Assembly (NCBI GenBank): GCA_018699075.1
Contig: JABIPV010000287.1
Coordinates: forward strand, 1 to 26,469
From: Kordiimonadaceae bacterium
GTDB lineage: Bacteria; Pseudomonadota; Alphaproteobacteria; Sphingomonadales; Emcibacteraceae
Direction of reading: 5' to 3'
DNA: 26,469 nucleotides
Below the pieces are notes generated by a model that saw only the letters and a program-made list of their open reading frames with translations, ran no database searches and was not told the DNA's origin. Shown piece after piece: positions 5,877-13,584 of the stretch. Within the stretch, counting starts at the first letter, position 1, and every line of letters starts with the position of its first letter. The position numbers and the translations under genes are program-made.

Positions 5877-8516
5877 TTAGTAGCTCAGATTTGGTCTAAG
5901 CCAACGTTCTGCGAGCCTAAGTTCCATATCCTTACGTTTTGCGTAATCTTCCACCTGATCTTTTGATATTTTACCGATACCAAAAAATTGACTTTCAGGA
6001 TGGGCAAGATAATAACCACTCACCGAAGATGTCGGCAACATGGCCATACTATCTGTTAGTTCTATACTGGCGTTCTGACGCGCAGCTAGAATTCTAAACA
6101 AGCTTTCTTTTTCAGTATGGTCTGGACATGCTGGATAGCCGGGTGCGGGTCTAATCCCCCGAAATTTTTCTTTGATCATATCTTCGTTAGTCATATTTTC
6201 ATTGGGTGCATATCCCCAATATTCTTTACGAACGCGAAGATGCATATGTTCTGCAAATGATTCTGCAAGCCTGTCTGCCAACGCTTTTAAAAGAATATCA
6301 TTATAATCATCATGTGTCCCTTTAAAGAGCTCAAGCTTTTCTTCGATACCAATCCCTGCCGTAACCGCAAAGCCGCCCATATAGTCCTGAATGCCTGTTT
6401 CCTTTGGTGCAATGAAATCCCCAAGACACATATTGGCTTTACCACTACGTTTTTTCATTTGTTGGCGTATAAAGTGAACCGTTTCTTCAAGTTCAGTACG
6501 GTCTTCACTTTCGTAAAGTTCCACATCATCACCAATTGAATTAGCCGGCCAAAATCCAATCACGGCTTTTGCTTTGAGCCACTTTTCTTCAACTATTTTT
6601 TCTAACATCACTTCAGCATCTTTAAACAGATCACTTGCACTTATGCCAACCACTTCATCGGTGAGAATTTTCGGGTATGTGCCCGCAAGTTCCCATGTAC
6701 GGAAAAAAGGTGTCCAATCGATGGTTTCCACCAGTTGACCTAAATCATAATCTTCAAATGTTTTAACACCAGTGAATGTTGGTTTTTCAGGCGTATACCC
6801 ATTCCAATTGATTTTAAATTTGTTTTCGCGCGCTTCATTAATGGAAATTTGATTATCCGCTTTATTACGACCTTCATATTTAATGCGCATGTCATTATAT
6901 TCATTTGCCACAGTTGCCGTGAATTCTTGCTTAGTTGTTTCCCCAAGCAATTGCCCTGCAACACCAACCGCCCTTGACGCATCAAGAACATAGACGAGCG
7001 GACCTTTGTAATTCGGGGCAATTTTAACGGCTGTATGAACTTTTGATGTGGTTGCCCCACCGATGAGTAAGGGAGTATCCATTCCCAATCGCTGCATTTC
7101 ACCCGCAACGGTACACATTTCTTCCAGTGACGGTGTAATCAAGCCAGATAAACCAATGATATCAACATTCTCTTCTTTTGCTTTTTTTAGAATATCATCA
7201 CAAGAAACCATAACCCCCATGTCAATTACTTCGTAATTGTTACATTGCAACACAACACCGACAATATTTTTACCAATATCATGAACATCTCCCTTAACGG
7301 TCGCCATTAAGATTTTACCATTTGAAGACGATGCTTCGTTATCATCTTTTTCTTCCTCAATAAACGGCAGAAGATACGCCACAGACTGTTTCATCACACG
7401 GGCTGATTTCACGACTTGAGGCAGAAACATTTGACCAGAACCAAATAAGTCACCAACCACATTCATTCCATCCATCAAAGGGCCTTCAATAACCTCAATC
7501 GGACGATCAAGTTTTTGTCGTGCTTCTTCGGTATCTTCGATGATAAAAGTCGTAATCCCTTTAACCAAAGCATGAGAAAGTCTCGCCTCAACTGTGCCAT
7601 TGCGCCATTCAAGGTCTTCTTTTTTAACTTCGCCTTTAACACCTTTATATTTATCGGCAATTTCAAGTAATCTATCCGTTGCATCGTCACGACGATTTAG
7701 AATCACATCCTCAACACGCTCACGAAGTTCTTCAGGAATTTCAGAATAAACAGTCATCATGCCCGCATTTACAATGCCCATGTCCATACCGGCTTGAATG
7801 GCATGATATAAAAAGACACTATGCATGGCTTCCCGGACCGGATTATTTCCCCGGAATGAGAAGGACACATTACTGACGCCACCGGACACATGACAATGAG
7901 GGAGATTATCGGTAATTTTTCGTGTCGCTTCAATAAAATCAACACCATAATTATTATGTTCTTCAATGCCCGTTGCCACTGCAAACACATTGGGATCAAA
8001 AATAATGTCTTCCGCTGGAAATCCAACCACTTCTGTAAGTATCTTATAAGAGCGTTCGCAAATATCATATTTACGTTCCAAAGTATCCGCTTGCCCTTTA
8101 TCATCAAAGGCCATCACCACTGTTGCCGCACCGTAACGCCTTATGAGTTTGGCTTGAGAAATAAAATTTTCTTCGCCCTCTTTTAAGGAAATACTATTGA
8201 CGACAGCTTTACCCTGAACGCATTTTAGACCTGCTTCTATGACCGACCATTTCGAACTATCGACCATGATCGGTACCCTTGAAATATCAGGTTCTGATGC
8301 GATAAGGTTTAAAAACTTCACCATTGCCGCTTCAGAATCAAGCATAGCTTCATCCATGTTGACATCGATGATTTGAGCACCTGCCTCAACCTGCTGGCGT
8401 GCTACATCAAGTGCCTCATCAAAGTCACCGTTTAAAATAAGTTTTTTAAATTTTGCCGACCCCGTAACATTCGTTCGTTCGCCAACATTTATAAATACAC
8501 CCTGTCTCTTCGTCAT
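5877..8516 (-). CDS. metH: Methionine synthase, folate/B12/activation part (MetH C-terminal)
   Basis: An 879-residue protein equal to residues about 352-1227 of E. coli MetH. Order of parts: pterin-binding barrel (1-270; N-V-G-E-R-T-N near the start) that takes the methyl group from methyl-tetrahydrofolate; cobalamin cap helices (about 310-400); B12 domain with D410-x-H412-x-x-G415; and a reactivation domain (about 550-879) with the AdoMet-binding R-x-x-x-G-Y signature (R-P-A-P-G-Y-P-A-C-P). It lacks the homocysteine barrel, which is encoded by the gene just upstream (stop at 8518-8520, one base between). Together they make 1,230 residues, the size of a whole MetH. The split is a normal alphaproteobacterial arrangement, not a frameshift: a fresh ATG follows the stop and both parts are intact. 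Confidence 0.95.
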   Translation of the reverse strand: MTKRQGVFINVGERTNVTGSAKFKKLILNGDFDEALDVARQQVEAGAQIIDVNMDEAMLDSEAAMVKFLNLIASEPDISRVPIMVDSSKWSVIEAGLKCVQGKAVVNSISLKEGEENFISQAKLIRRYGAATVVMAFDDKGQADTLERKYDICERSYKILTEVVGFPAEDIIFDPNVFAVATGIEEHNNYGVDFIEATRKITDNLPHCHVSGGVSNVSFSFRGNNPVREAMHSVFLYHAIQAGMDMGIVNAGMMTVYSEIPEELRERVEDVILNRRDDATDRLLEIADKYKGVKGEVKKEDLEWRNGTVEARLSHALVKGITTFIIEDTEEARQKLDRPIEVIEGPLMDGMNVVGDLFGSGQMFLPQVVKSARVMKQSVAYLLPFIEEEKDDNEASSSNGKILMATVKGDVHDIGKNIVGVVLQCNNYEVIDMGVMVSCDDILKKAKEENVDIIGLSGLITPSLEEMCTVAGEMQRLGMDTPLLIGGATTSKVHTAVKIAPNYKGPLVYVLDASRAVGVAGQLLGETTKQEFTATVANEYNDMRIKYEGRNKADNQISINEARENKFKINWNGYTPEKPTFTGVKTFEDYDLGQLVETIDWTPFFRTWELAGTYPKILTDEVVGISASDLFKDAEVMLEKIVEEKWLKAKAVIGFWPANSIGDDVELYESEDRTELEETVHFIRQQMKKRSGKANMCLGDFIAPKETGIQDYMGGFAVTAGIGIEEKLELFKGTHDDYNDILLKALADRLAESFAEHMHLRVRKEYWGYAPNENMTNEDMIKEKFRGIRPAPGYPACPDHTEKESLFRILAARQNASIELTDSMAMLPTSSVSGYYLAHPESQFFGIGKISKDQVEDYAKRKDMELRLAERWLRPNLSY

Positions 8517-8517
8517 T

Positions 8518-9573
8518 TTATATTACTCTAAACGGTTCAAGGCCACTCAGGCGCATGTGAGGCTCAATATTCGGGATTTCCCTTTTTGGCAAGCCAGACA
8601 CCGCGTCCGCAATTGCCTTTATATGATCAGGCGTGGTTCCGCAACACCCGCCCACAATATTATAAAGACCGCTCTGGGCCCATTCTTTTAATTGCGCCGT
8701 CATTTCTTCAGGACTTTCATCATATTCACCCATCTCGTTAGGAAGCCCCGCATTTGGATGCGCGGAAACCGCTGTATCGGCAACTTTTGATAATGCTGCA
8801 ATATGTTGGCGTAAATCTTTTGCGCCAAGAGCGCAATTAAACCCAACACTAACGGGATTTGCATGACGTACACTAAACCAAAAAGCCTCCGCCGTTTGAC
8901 CTGACAAAGTTCGTCCTGACGCATCAGTTATGGTCCCCGAAATCATAATCGGAAGCTCCACACCCATTTCTTCATAAGCTGTTTCAACAGCAAAGATCGC
9001 CGCTTTTGCATTTAAAGTATCAAATATTGTTTCAATCATAATAATATCTGCACCACCATCAATAAGGCCTTTTGTCGCCTCCTTATAACTATCAACGAGT
9101 ACATCAAAAGTTACATTGCGAAAAGCAGGGTCATTCACATCCGGTGACAATGATGCCGTCCGGCTGGTTGGGCCAAGCACACCAGCAACGAAGCGCGGCT
9201 TGTCAGGTGTAAGCGCTGAAAACTCATCTGCGGCTTCACGGGCGACTTTCGCACAAGCAACGTTTAAATCATAAACAATATCTTCCATTTGATAATCAGC
9301 TTGTGACACACGCGTGGCATTAAAAGTATTTGTTTCTACAATATCTGCTCCAGCAGCAAGATATTCTTTATGAATATTACAAATTGCTTCGGGCTGCGTG
9401 ATGGCCAGAATATCATTATTGCCTTTTATTTCATTGGTAATATCTTTGAACTGTTCTCCGCGAAATTCAGCTTTATCAAATTTCAATCTTTGAATCATTG
9501 TCCCCATTGCACCATCAAGTATTAAAATACGTGAAGCCAATGCGTCTTTTAAAAGTTGAGTACGATTGGTCAT
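8518..9573 (-). CDS. metH: Methionine synthase, homocysteine-binding part (MetH N-terminal)
   Basis: A 351-residue homocysteine S-methyltransferase barrel. It binds zinc through C247, C310 and C311 (G-F-N-C and G-G-C-C-G-T), the same numbering as E. coli MetH, and presents homocysteine to methylcobalamin held by the neighbouring subunit. L-D-G-A-M-G-T near residue 20 is the family's start motif. It cannot complete the reaction alone because there is no cobalamin domain. Its ATG overlaps the metF stop by 4 bases (ATGA), and its own stop is one base from the next start, so the three genes form one tightly coupled operon. Confidence 0.95.
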   Translation of the reverse strand: MTNRTQLLKDALASRILILDGAMGTMIQRLKFDKAEFRGEQFKDITNEIKGNNDILAITQPEAICNIHKEYLAAGADIVETNTFNATRVSQADYQMEDIVYDLNVACAKVAREAADEFSALTPDKPRFVAGVLGPTSRTASLSPDVNDPAFRNVTFDVLVDSYKEATKGLIDGGADIIMIETIFDTLNAKAAIFAVETAYEEMGVELPIMISGTITDASGRTLSGQTAEAFWFSVRHANPVSVGFNCALGAKDLRQHIAALSKVADTAVSAHPNAGLPNEMGEYDESPEEMTAQLKEWAQSGLYNIVGGCCGTTPDHIKAIADAVSGLPKREIPNIEPHMRLSGLEPFRVI

Positions 9574-10484
9574 TGGTCACCTCCTTGCGGCCTAATACCT
9601 AGAATATGACAAATAGTATAAGTCAGTTCAGAACGGTTAAGCGTATAAAAATGGTAATTTTTAACACCACCTTCGTATAATCGCAGACATTGCTCAGCCG
9701 TTACCATAGAGGCAACATGCCTACGAATATCCGGATTATCATCAAGCCCTTCAAATAAATTTTCCAGCCAAGACGGCACAGAAGTGCCACACCGTTCTGA
9801 GAAATTTTTTGCCATTTTGAAATTGGTCACAGGCATAATTCCCGGCACTATCGGCACATCAATACCAGCGGCGAGTACCTTATCCATGAAACGAAAATAA
9901 ACATCCACATCAAAGAAGTATTGCGTTATCGCACGGTCTGCGCCGGCATCAATTTTACGTTTTAAATTATCAATGTCTGATACCACATCAGCACTATCCG
10001 GATGGGTTTCTGGATAAGCGGCAACAGAAATATCAAAATCACCGATTTTCTTTAAGCCCGCAACTAGATCAGCGGCATTCTCATATCCCCTATTATGAGG
10101 TTGATATGCCTGATCAATAGTGGGCATATCCCCTCTTAGCGCTACAATATGACGAACACCAGCTTCATAATAGGCACGGGCAACTTCATCAACCTCTTCT
10201 TTAGTTGCTCCAACGCATGTTAAATGAGCCGCCGGGGTTAAGGTGGTTTCCTTTAATATGCGCGACACTGTACTATGGGTTCGTTCTCTGGTCCCGCCGC
10301 CGGCACCATAAGTTACAGATACCATTGAAGGGTTTAAATTTTCCAATTTACGAATGCTCTTCCACAAAGTTTCTTCCATTTTATCCGTTTTTGGTGGAAA
10401 AAATTCAAACGAAACATCAATATCAATTGCCCTCTTGGCAAAAAGACTTGGCCTTAATAAGTTCTGGTTATTACTTTTATTCAT
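9570..10484 (-). CDS. metF: Methylenetetrahydrofolate reductase
   Basis: A 304-residue flavoprotein that reduces methylene-tetrahydrofolate to methyl-tetrahydrofolate, the methyl donor for the two methionine synthase parts encoded directly downstream. Family motifs: F26-E-F-F-P-P-K with the catalytic glutamate E27, T-Y-G-A-G-G-G-T, an L-T-C-V-G strand, and A-L-R-G-D for flavin binding. The length fits bacterial MetF. It sits 16 bases after the ArsR-methyltransferase gene, with AAGAAAAG as ribosome binding site, and overlaps the next gene by 4 bases. Placing reductase and synthase in one operon keeps methyl-folate supply and use in step. Confidence 0.95.
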   Translation of the reverse strand: MNKSNNQNLLRPSLFAKRAIDIDVSFEFFPPKTDKMEETLWKSIRKLENLNPSMVSVTYGAGGGTRERTHSTVSRILKETTLTPAAHLTCVGATKEEVDEVARAYYEAGVRHIVALRGDMPTIDQAYQPHNRGYENAADLVAGLKKIGDFDISVAAYPETHPDSADVVSDIDNLKRKIDAGADRAITQYFFDVDVYFRFMDKVLAAGIDVPIVPGIMPVTNFKMAKNFSERCGTSVPSWLENLFEGLDDNPDIRRHVASMVTAEQCLRLYEGGVKNYHFYTLNRSELTYTICHILGIRPQGGDQ

Positions 10485-10500
10485 TTTACTTTTCTTTTAT

Positions 10501-11439
10501 TTATTTTTTTGTGGCAACCCAAATAGCGATATCTAATTCACTACCTTGCATTATTTTTATTGAATTAATTTCAAGCGCCGTGGCATTACACCAATCTTTC
10601 ACTTCTTTTTGCGAAAAACCTAACCGTCTGTGCGCGTGTTCATTTCTTAATACTTCAAGTTGATGAGGTAAAAAATCAACAATGATCACACGGCCATTTT
10701 GCCTTAATATCCTACTTGTTTCTTTTATGGCTGATAAAGGGTCATCCGCAAAATGTAGGACTTGATGAAAAAGGACAAAATCCATACTTTGATCTATTAG
10801 TGCAAGATCATACATGTCTCCCTGTCGAACTTGCATATGCCTAATCTTCTTTTTCTCTAGTTGAGATCTTGCTATGGCAAGCATTTCACGACTTAAATCA
10901 ATACCAACACCGTGCTTAACTCGGTCCGCATATAATTCAAGCATTCGCCCAGTTCCTGTTCCCACATCAAGAAAATCATTTATTAATTCAGTTCCTGTAA
11001 CGTCCAGAAGATAATCTTCCACTTCTTTTTCGGGTACATATAGAGATCTTATTTTATCCCAATTAACAGCATTTTCCTGAAAATATTGAGAAGCCTTCTT
11101 ATCTCTTTTCTTTTTAACTTCAGTTAACCTTTCCTGATCATGCTGTAATATTTGATCATTAAAAGGTACAAATTCCATCAAAGCTTTTATAAGTTGAGCT
11201 TTTCTTCCATTATCTGACAATCTATAAAATATCCAAGTACCTTCACGGTGACGCTCTAGTAATTCCGCTTCACATAAAAGTCTTAAATGCCTAGAAATAC
11301 GCGGTTGACTTTGACGGAGCACTGACACAAGTTCAGTAACTGTAAGTTCACCGCTGTTAAATAAGGCCAATATTCGTATTCTTGTTTCTTCGCCCACTGC
11401 TTTTAACGCAATAAGTATGTTATTTAATGTAAGTTCCAT
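10501..11439 (-). CDS. ArsR-type regulator fused to a class I methyltransferase domain
   Basis: A 312-residue fusion. Residues about 1-90 are an ArsR/SmtB winged helix (recognition helix around S-Q-P-R-I-S-R-H-L-R-L-L) without the cysteine cluster that binds metals in ArsR. Residues about 110-312 are an AdoMet-binding Rossmann fold with D-V-G-T-G-T-G-R (near 156) and D-F-V-L-F-H-Q-V-L-H. Known homologues of this fusion occur in alphaproteobacteria ahead of metF/metH; here it is the first gene of that operon. The likely job (inference) is to sense AdoMet or a related metabolite and control methionine synthesis. A perfect AT-rich palindrome covers its promoter, suggesting self-regulation. It is not known whether the domain methylates anything. 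The ribosome binding site is GGAAAAG. Confidence 0.88.
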   Translation of the reverse strand: MELTLNNILIALKAVGEETRIRILALFNSGELTVTELVSVLRQSQPRISRHLRLLCEAELLERHREGTWIFYRLSDNGRKAQLIKALMEFVPFNDQILQHDQERLTEVKKKRDKKASQYFQENAVNWDKIRSLYVPEKEVEDYLLDVTGTELINDFLDVGTGTGRMLELYADRVKHGVGIDLSREMLAIARSQLEKKKIRHMQVRQGDMYDLALIDQSMDFVLFHQVLHFADDPLSAIKETSRILRQNGRVIIVDFLPHQLEVLRNEHAHRRLGFSQKEVKDWCNATALEINSIKIMQGSELDIAIWVATKK

Positions 11440-11471
11440 TTATACTTTTCCGGCTATTTAAAATTATAAAG

Positions 11472-11503
11472 AAATATATAAAGATATATTTATATAATGT
11501 AAA
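11472..11503 (-). promoter_or_regulatory. Promoter and operator of the ArsR-metF-metH operon
   Basis: On the minus strand TTTACA (11503-11498), 17 bases, TATATA (11480-11475) form a plausible promoter about 35 bases before the start codon. A perfect 8-4-8 palindrome AAATATAT-N4-ATATATTT (11472-11491) covers the -10 and part of the spacer, typical of an ArsR-type repressor site. No SAM riboswitch motif was recognised. Confidence 0.5.
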
Positions 11504-11532
11504 CACCCTTAATAAATTGATAACAAAAGTTG

Positions 11533-11599
11533 GTAACATTAATGTGATGATAACGTCATGGTTTGTGAATTGACTATTTTCAATAAATCCCCATATTTA
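11533..11599 (+). promoter_or_regulatory. TPR-locus promoter module, copy 1
   Basis: GTAAC (11533-11537), 6 bases, GTGAT (11544-11548), then GTGAATTG (11565-11572) whose last part begins the -35 TTGACT (11570-11575); 18 bases later TATTTA (11594-11599). The same ordered parts occur at 13022-13086 and 14369-14433. The 11-base period of the first two boxes suits an OmpR/PhoB-type response regulator. Confidence 0.6.
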
Positions 11600-11692
11600 A
11601 TACATGGAGAAACGAATGCATAATCATAGCATTCTTGCCGATTTTTAAGGTAGACATAGCCTTTACGGCAAACTAATTAATAAGGAAAGATC

Positions 11693-12238
11693 ATGAGTAA
11701 AACATTTAACATCAAGAATATCACTGCTGTAATAAGCATAATCATCGGCTTAATTGCCATTCCAGTAATAAGTCAAGCTCAGGTAATTAAGCCTTGGACG
11801 GGTAATGTTGTCGGTTCAACCATTAATCTTGGCAGTACTTCTGTTTTAGATGATATCCGAACCGCCTTAAATAACGGCGAAACAGAAGATGCTGTTCGGC
11901 AAGCAAGAAAACATGTTCTATCCGTCGAAAGAATTCATAGAGGCGGCGAACTTTCAACGGTAACCTATCATGCATATAATACTTTATGTGTTAGCTTAAC
12001 GGCTAACGGCGAATTTGATGAAGCTATAAAAGCCTGTGATAGAGCAATTACGGATTATCCTAAAAAATGGGAAGCTCATAATAGCCGCGGATCAATGCAT
12101 TATAGATCTGGAAAATTTACAGAGGCATTAAAAGATTATCAAAACGCTTTGAATAGAGCTCCTGATGCAGATCACATAACAAGAGTGATAAATCATAATA
12201 TACAGATCTCAGAAGGCAAAGTTGCATCAAACCGTTAA
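11693..12238 (+). CDS. Secreted TPR-like protein, paralogue 1
   Basis: A 181-residue exported protein. Signal peptide (about 1-30, ending S-Q-A-Q), a short linker, then helix pairs of tetratricopeptide type, clearest in the W-E-A-H-N-S-R-G-S-M-H-Y-R-S-G-K-F-T-E-A-L-K-D-Y region near the C-terminus. Two cysteines 16 residues apart (L-C-V-S ... K-A-C-D) lie in neighbouring helices and could form a disulfide in the periplasm. It is the most divergent of the four paralogues here and lacks the Gly/Ser/Asn-rich linker of the others. AAGGAAAG precedes the ATG. Expression probably starts at the shared motif promoter about 95-130 bases upstream. The function is unknown; TPRs usually bind protein partners. 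Confidence 0.85.
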   Translation: MSKTFNIKNITAVISIIIGLIAIPVISQAQVIKPWTGNVVGSTINLGSTSVLDDIRTALNNGETEDAVRQARKHVLSVERIHRGGELSTVTYHAYNTLCVSLTANGEFDEAIKACDRAITDYPKKWEAHNSRGSMHYRSGKFTEALKDYQNALNRAPDADHITRVINHNIQISEGKVASNR

Positions 12239-12268
12239 TTGACGTAAAATATAAACTGAACATATATA
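12234..12268 (+). promoter_or_regulatory. Candidate promoter of TPR paralogue 2
   Basis: GTTAATTG (12234-12241, one mismatch to GTGAATTG) leads into TTGACG (12239-12244), 18 bases, then TATATA (12263-12268). It overlaps the stop codon of paralogue 1. The upstream GTAAC-N6-GTGAT pair is absent here. Confidence 0.45.
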
Positions 12269-12326
12269 ATTTTTTAGAGGCAATCAAATAAGGCATTATC
12301 CAATCGATTGTCTCTAAAATTATATT
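12263..12326. repeat. Long inverted repeat between TPR paralogues 1 and 2
   Basis: TTTTAGAGGCAATC (12272-12285) pairs with GATTGTCTCTAAAA (12306-12319), 14 bp with one G-T pair; with a 2-base bulge the arms extend through ATATAAT to 12263 and 12326. The loop is 20 bases. There is no clear T-run, so it may be a weak terminator for gene 1 or a leader structure for gene 2. Confidence 0.6.
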
Positions 12327-12356
12327 AATAATCATTCATATATATGGGAAATACCT

Positions 12357-12938
12357 ATGACCATTAATTTAAAACGAATCTTGAAGAATACCTCTTTTTT
12401 AACTATAGCTATTTCAATTGTAGCCTGCTTAAGCTTTTCTGAAAAAGGTTTTTCACAAGTTACTTCGGCAGATGTGTCCATGCCAAGGCCATCTTCGTCT
12501 AAAAGCCGCACCATGGGTGGGGGGGTAGATTTCAATAGTTTTGATAGCCTAAAAAGAATAAGATCAATGATTAATAAAGGCGAAAATGAAGAAGCCGCAA
12601 ATCGATTAATAAAAATTATCAAACAAGAAGAAAGCGGGCGCAGTGACGGTATAGAGTCCGACCGGCTTGCTGTTCTCTATAATGAGCTTTGCTTGAGCAC
12701 AACCAACCTTCGTAAAGTTGAATATGCAATGGGAGCCTGCAATAAATCCTTAGAGCTTACCCCTGACCATTGGGAAAGCTTTAAAAGTAGGGCTACGTTA
12801 CATTTCATGACATCGAACTTTCCAGAAGCTCTTGCTGACTTCAAAATGTCATTAGTAAATGCTCCCGAAAACGATGTCTTGGAAAAAGCGTTAAAACAAA
12901 ATATTGCCGTCGTGGAAAGTAAAATCCCTAACAACTGA
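12357..12938 (+). CDS. Secreted TPR-like protein, paralogue 2
   Basis: A 193-residue exported protein. Signal peptide about 1-34 (hydrophobic core L-T-I-A-I-S-I-V-A, end G-F-S-Q), a Ser/Arg/Gly linker, then a conserved C-terminal domain of about 140 residues beginning V-D-F-N-S-F-D-S-L-K-R-I-R. The domain holds Y-N-E-L-C, then Cys 16 residues later, then L-E-L-T-P-D-H-W-E-S-F-K-S-R-A-T and the TPR-like F-P-E-A-L-A-D-F. This tract is nearly identical to paralogues 3 and 4, even in DNA (for example the stretch around 12781-12806 against 14937-14961), so duplication or gene conversion is recent. GGGAA precedes the ATG. No enzyme motif is visible. The role is unknown; it is probably periplasmic. 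Confidence 0.85.
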   Translation: MTINLKRILKNTSFLTIAISIVACLSFSEKGFSQVTSADVSMPRPSSSKSRTMGGGVDFNSFDSLKRIRSMINKGENEEAANRLIKIIKQEESGRSDGIESDRLAVLYNELCLSTTNLRKVEYAMGACNKSLELTPDHWESFKSRATLHFMTSNFPEALADFKMSLVNAPENDVLEKALKQNIAVVESKIPNN

Positions 12939-13002
12939 TTGAAGAAACTCTATATACATCTTCAAATATAGGCTCCAGCCGCTAATTTATACATAAACAA
13001 TA

Positions 13003-13045
13003 TTGCTTTGATCACGAAACGATAACGAAATAGTGATCAAAGCAA
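13003..13045. repeat. Perfect 13-bp inverted repeat ahead of the small secreted gene
   Basis: TTGCTTTGATCAC (13003-13015) and GTGATCAAAGCAA (13033-13045), loop 17 bases. The right arm contains the GTGAT box of the shared promoter module. It may be both the end hairpin of gene 2 and a regulator site; no T-run follows. Confidence 0.7.
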
Positions 13046-13086
13046 CTAAAACGTGATTTGAATTATTTCCTATATCGACATCTAAT
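13022..13086 (+). promoter_or_regulatory. TPR-locus promoter module, copy 2
   Basis: ATAAC (13022-13026), 6 bases, GTGAT (13033-13037), then GTGATTTG (13053-13060) running into TTGAAT (13058-13063); 17 bases later TCTAAT (13081-13086). GTGAT to GTGAT is exactly 20 bases, as in copy 3. It serves the gene starting at 13118. Confidence 0.65.
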
Positions 13087-13101
13087 AGTTCTTGAACTAT
13101 T
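13084..13101. promoter_or_regulatory. Perfect 8-2-8 palindrome over the start of transcription
   Basis: AATAGTTC-TT-GAACTATT, overlapping the end of the -10 and the expected start site and lying about 10 bases before the Shine-Dalgarno of the gene at 13118. It suits a dimeric repressor site or a short leader hairpin. Confidence 0.5.
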
Positions 13102-13117
13102 TTCACGGGAGGGAAAA

Positions 13118-13513
13118 ATGAAGATCAAATCACTTTTTATTATAACAAGTTTAGTATTTAACTTACTCGCAATACCCCAGATCAGCTTGGCGCAAGATGA
13201 AGCCAATCCAGCAAAACAATATAACTTCGTATATAGAGGCCATTCTTCTAAGAAAATTGAAGATGAAGATGATTATGCTTTATTTAAAGCTGCTGAACGC
13301 ACAATAAAAGAAGGATATAGTTATTTTAAAATTGTAAATTTACGTAAATATGATGCTATAACTGAATATCGAAATCAACGATCAAATAAATTAGGCCGTA
13401 GATATAATCGAGGCAAAAAGCTAAGAAGCGAAATCACCATAGATTGCTTTATGGAAAATCCAAATGATGAATTTTCTTATAATGCCCACGAAACAAAGCA
13501 AAAATTCAATTAA
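13118..13513 (+). CDS. Small secreted protein of a CC0125-like envelope family
   Basis: A 131-residue protein with a clear signal peptide (M-K-I-K ... I-S-L-A-Q, about 26 residues). The mature part has Y-N-F-V-Y-R-G, then D-D-Y-A-L-F-K-A-A-E-R-T-I-K-E-G-Y-S-Y-F-K-I-V, which resembles the core of small alphaproteobacterial lipoproteins of the CC0125/CC1285 type (alternating strand, helix with A-A-E, G-Y-x-x-F). It lacks a lipobox cysteine, so it is probably soluble in the periplasm. The rest is basic and polar with one cysteine. GGGAGGG lies just before ATG 13118; an upstream start at 13058 would bury the signal peptide and overlap the promoter. It is not a TPR protein but shares the locus and promoter module. 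The family call is from memory of the motif. Confidence 0.7.
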   Translation: MKIKSLFIITSLVFNLLAIPQISLAQDEANPAKQYNFVYRGHSSKKIEDEDDYALFKAAERTIKEGYSYFKIVNLRKYDAITEYRNQRSNKLGRRYNRGKKLRSEITIDCFMENPNDEFSYNAHETKQKFN

Positions 13514-13516
13514 AAC

Positions 13517-13550
13517 GTGAATTGAAAATTGTTTAAAAATCATTTCTCAT
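13517..13550 (+). promoter_or_regulatory. TPR-locus promoter, partial module
   Basis: GTGAATTG (13517-13524) overlaps TTGAAA (13522-13527); 17 bases later TCTCAT (13545-13550). It begins 4 bases after the previous stop codon and lies 68 bases before ATG 13585, the same spacing as copies 2 (65) and 3 (69). The GTAAC-N6-GTGAT pair is not seen upstream. Confidence 0.5.
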
Positions 13551-13584
13551 CAACTTTCAAAGATATTTATTGAGAGGAATAGCT

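Noticed and set aside
8514..8520. Frameshift or stop mutation breaking metH
   Set aside because: Both parts are full length with complete domains, a proper stop and a new ATG one base later; this split is known in alphaproteobacteria.
11440..11692. SAM or cobalamin riboswitch upstream of the methionine operon
   Set aside because: The leader between the predicted promoter and the start codon is only about 30-40 bases and shows none of the conserved riboswitch cores.
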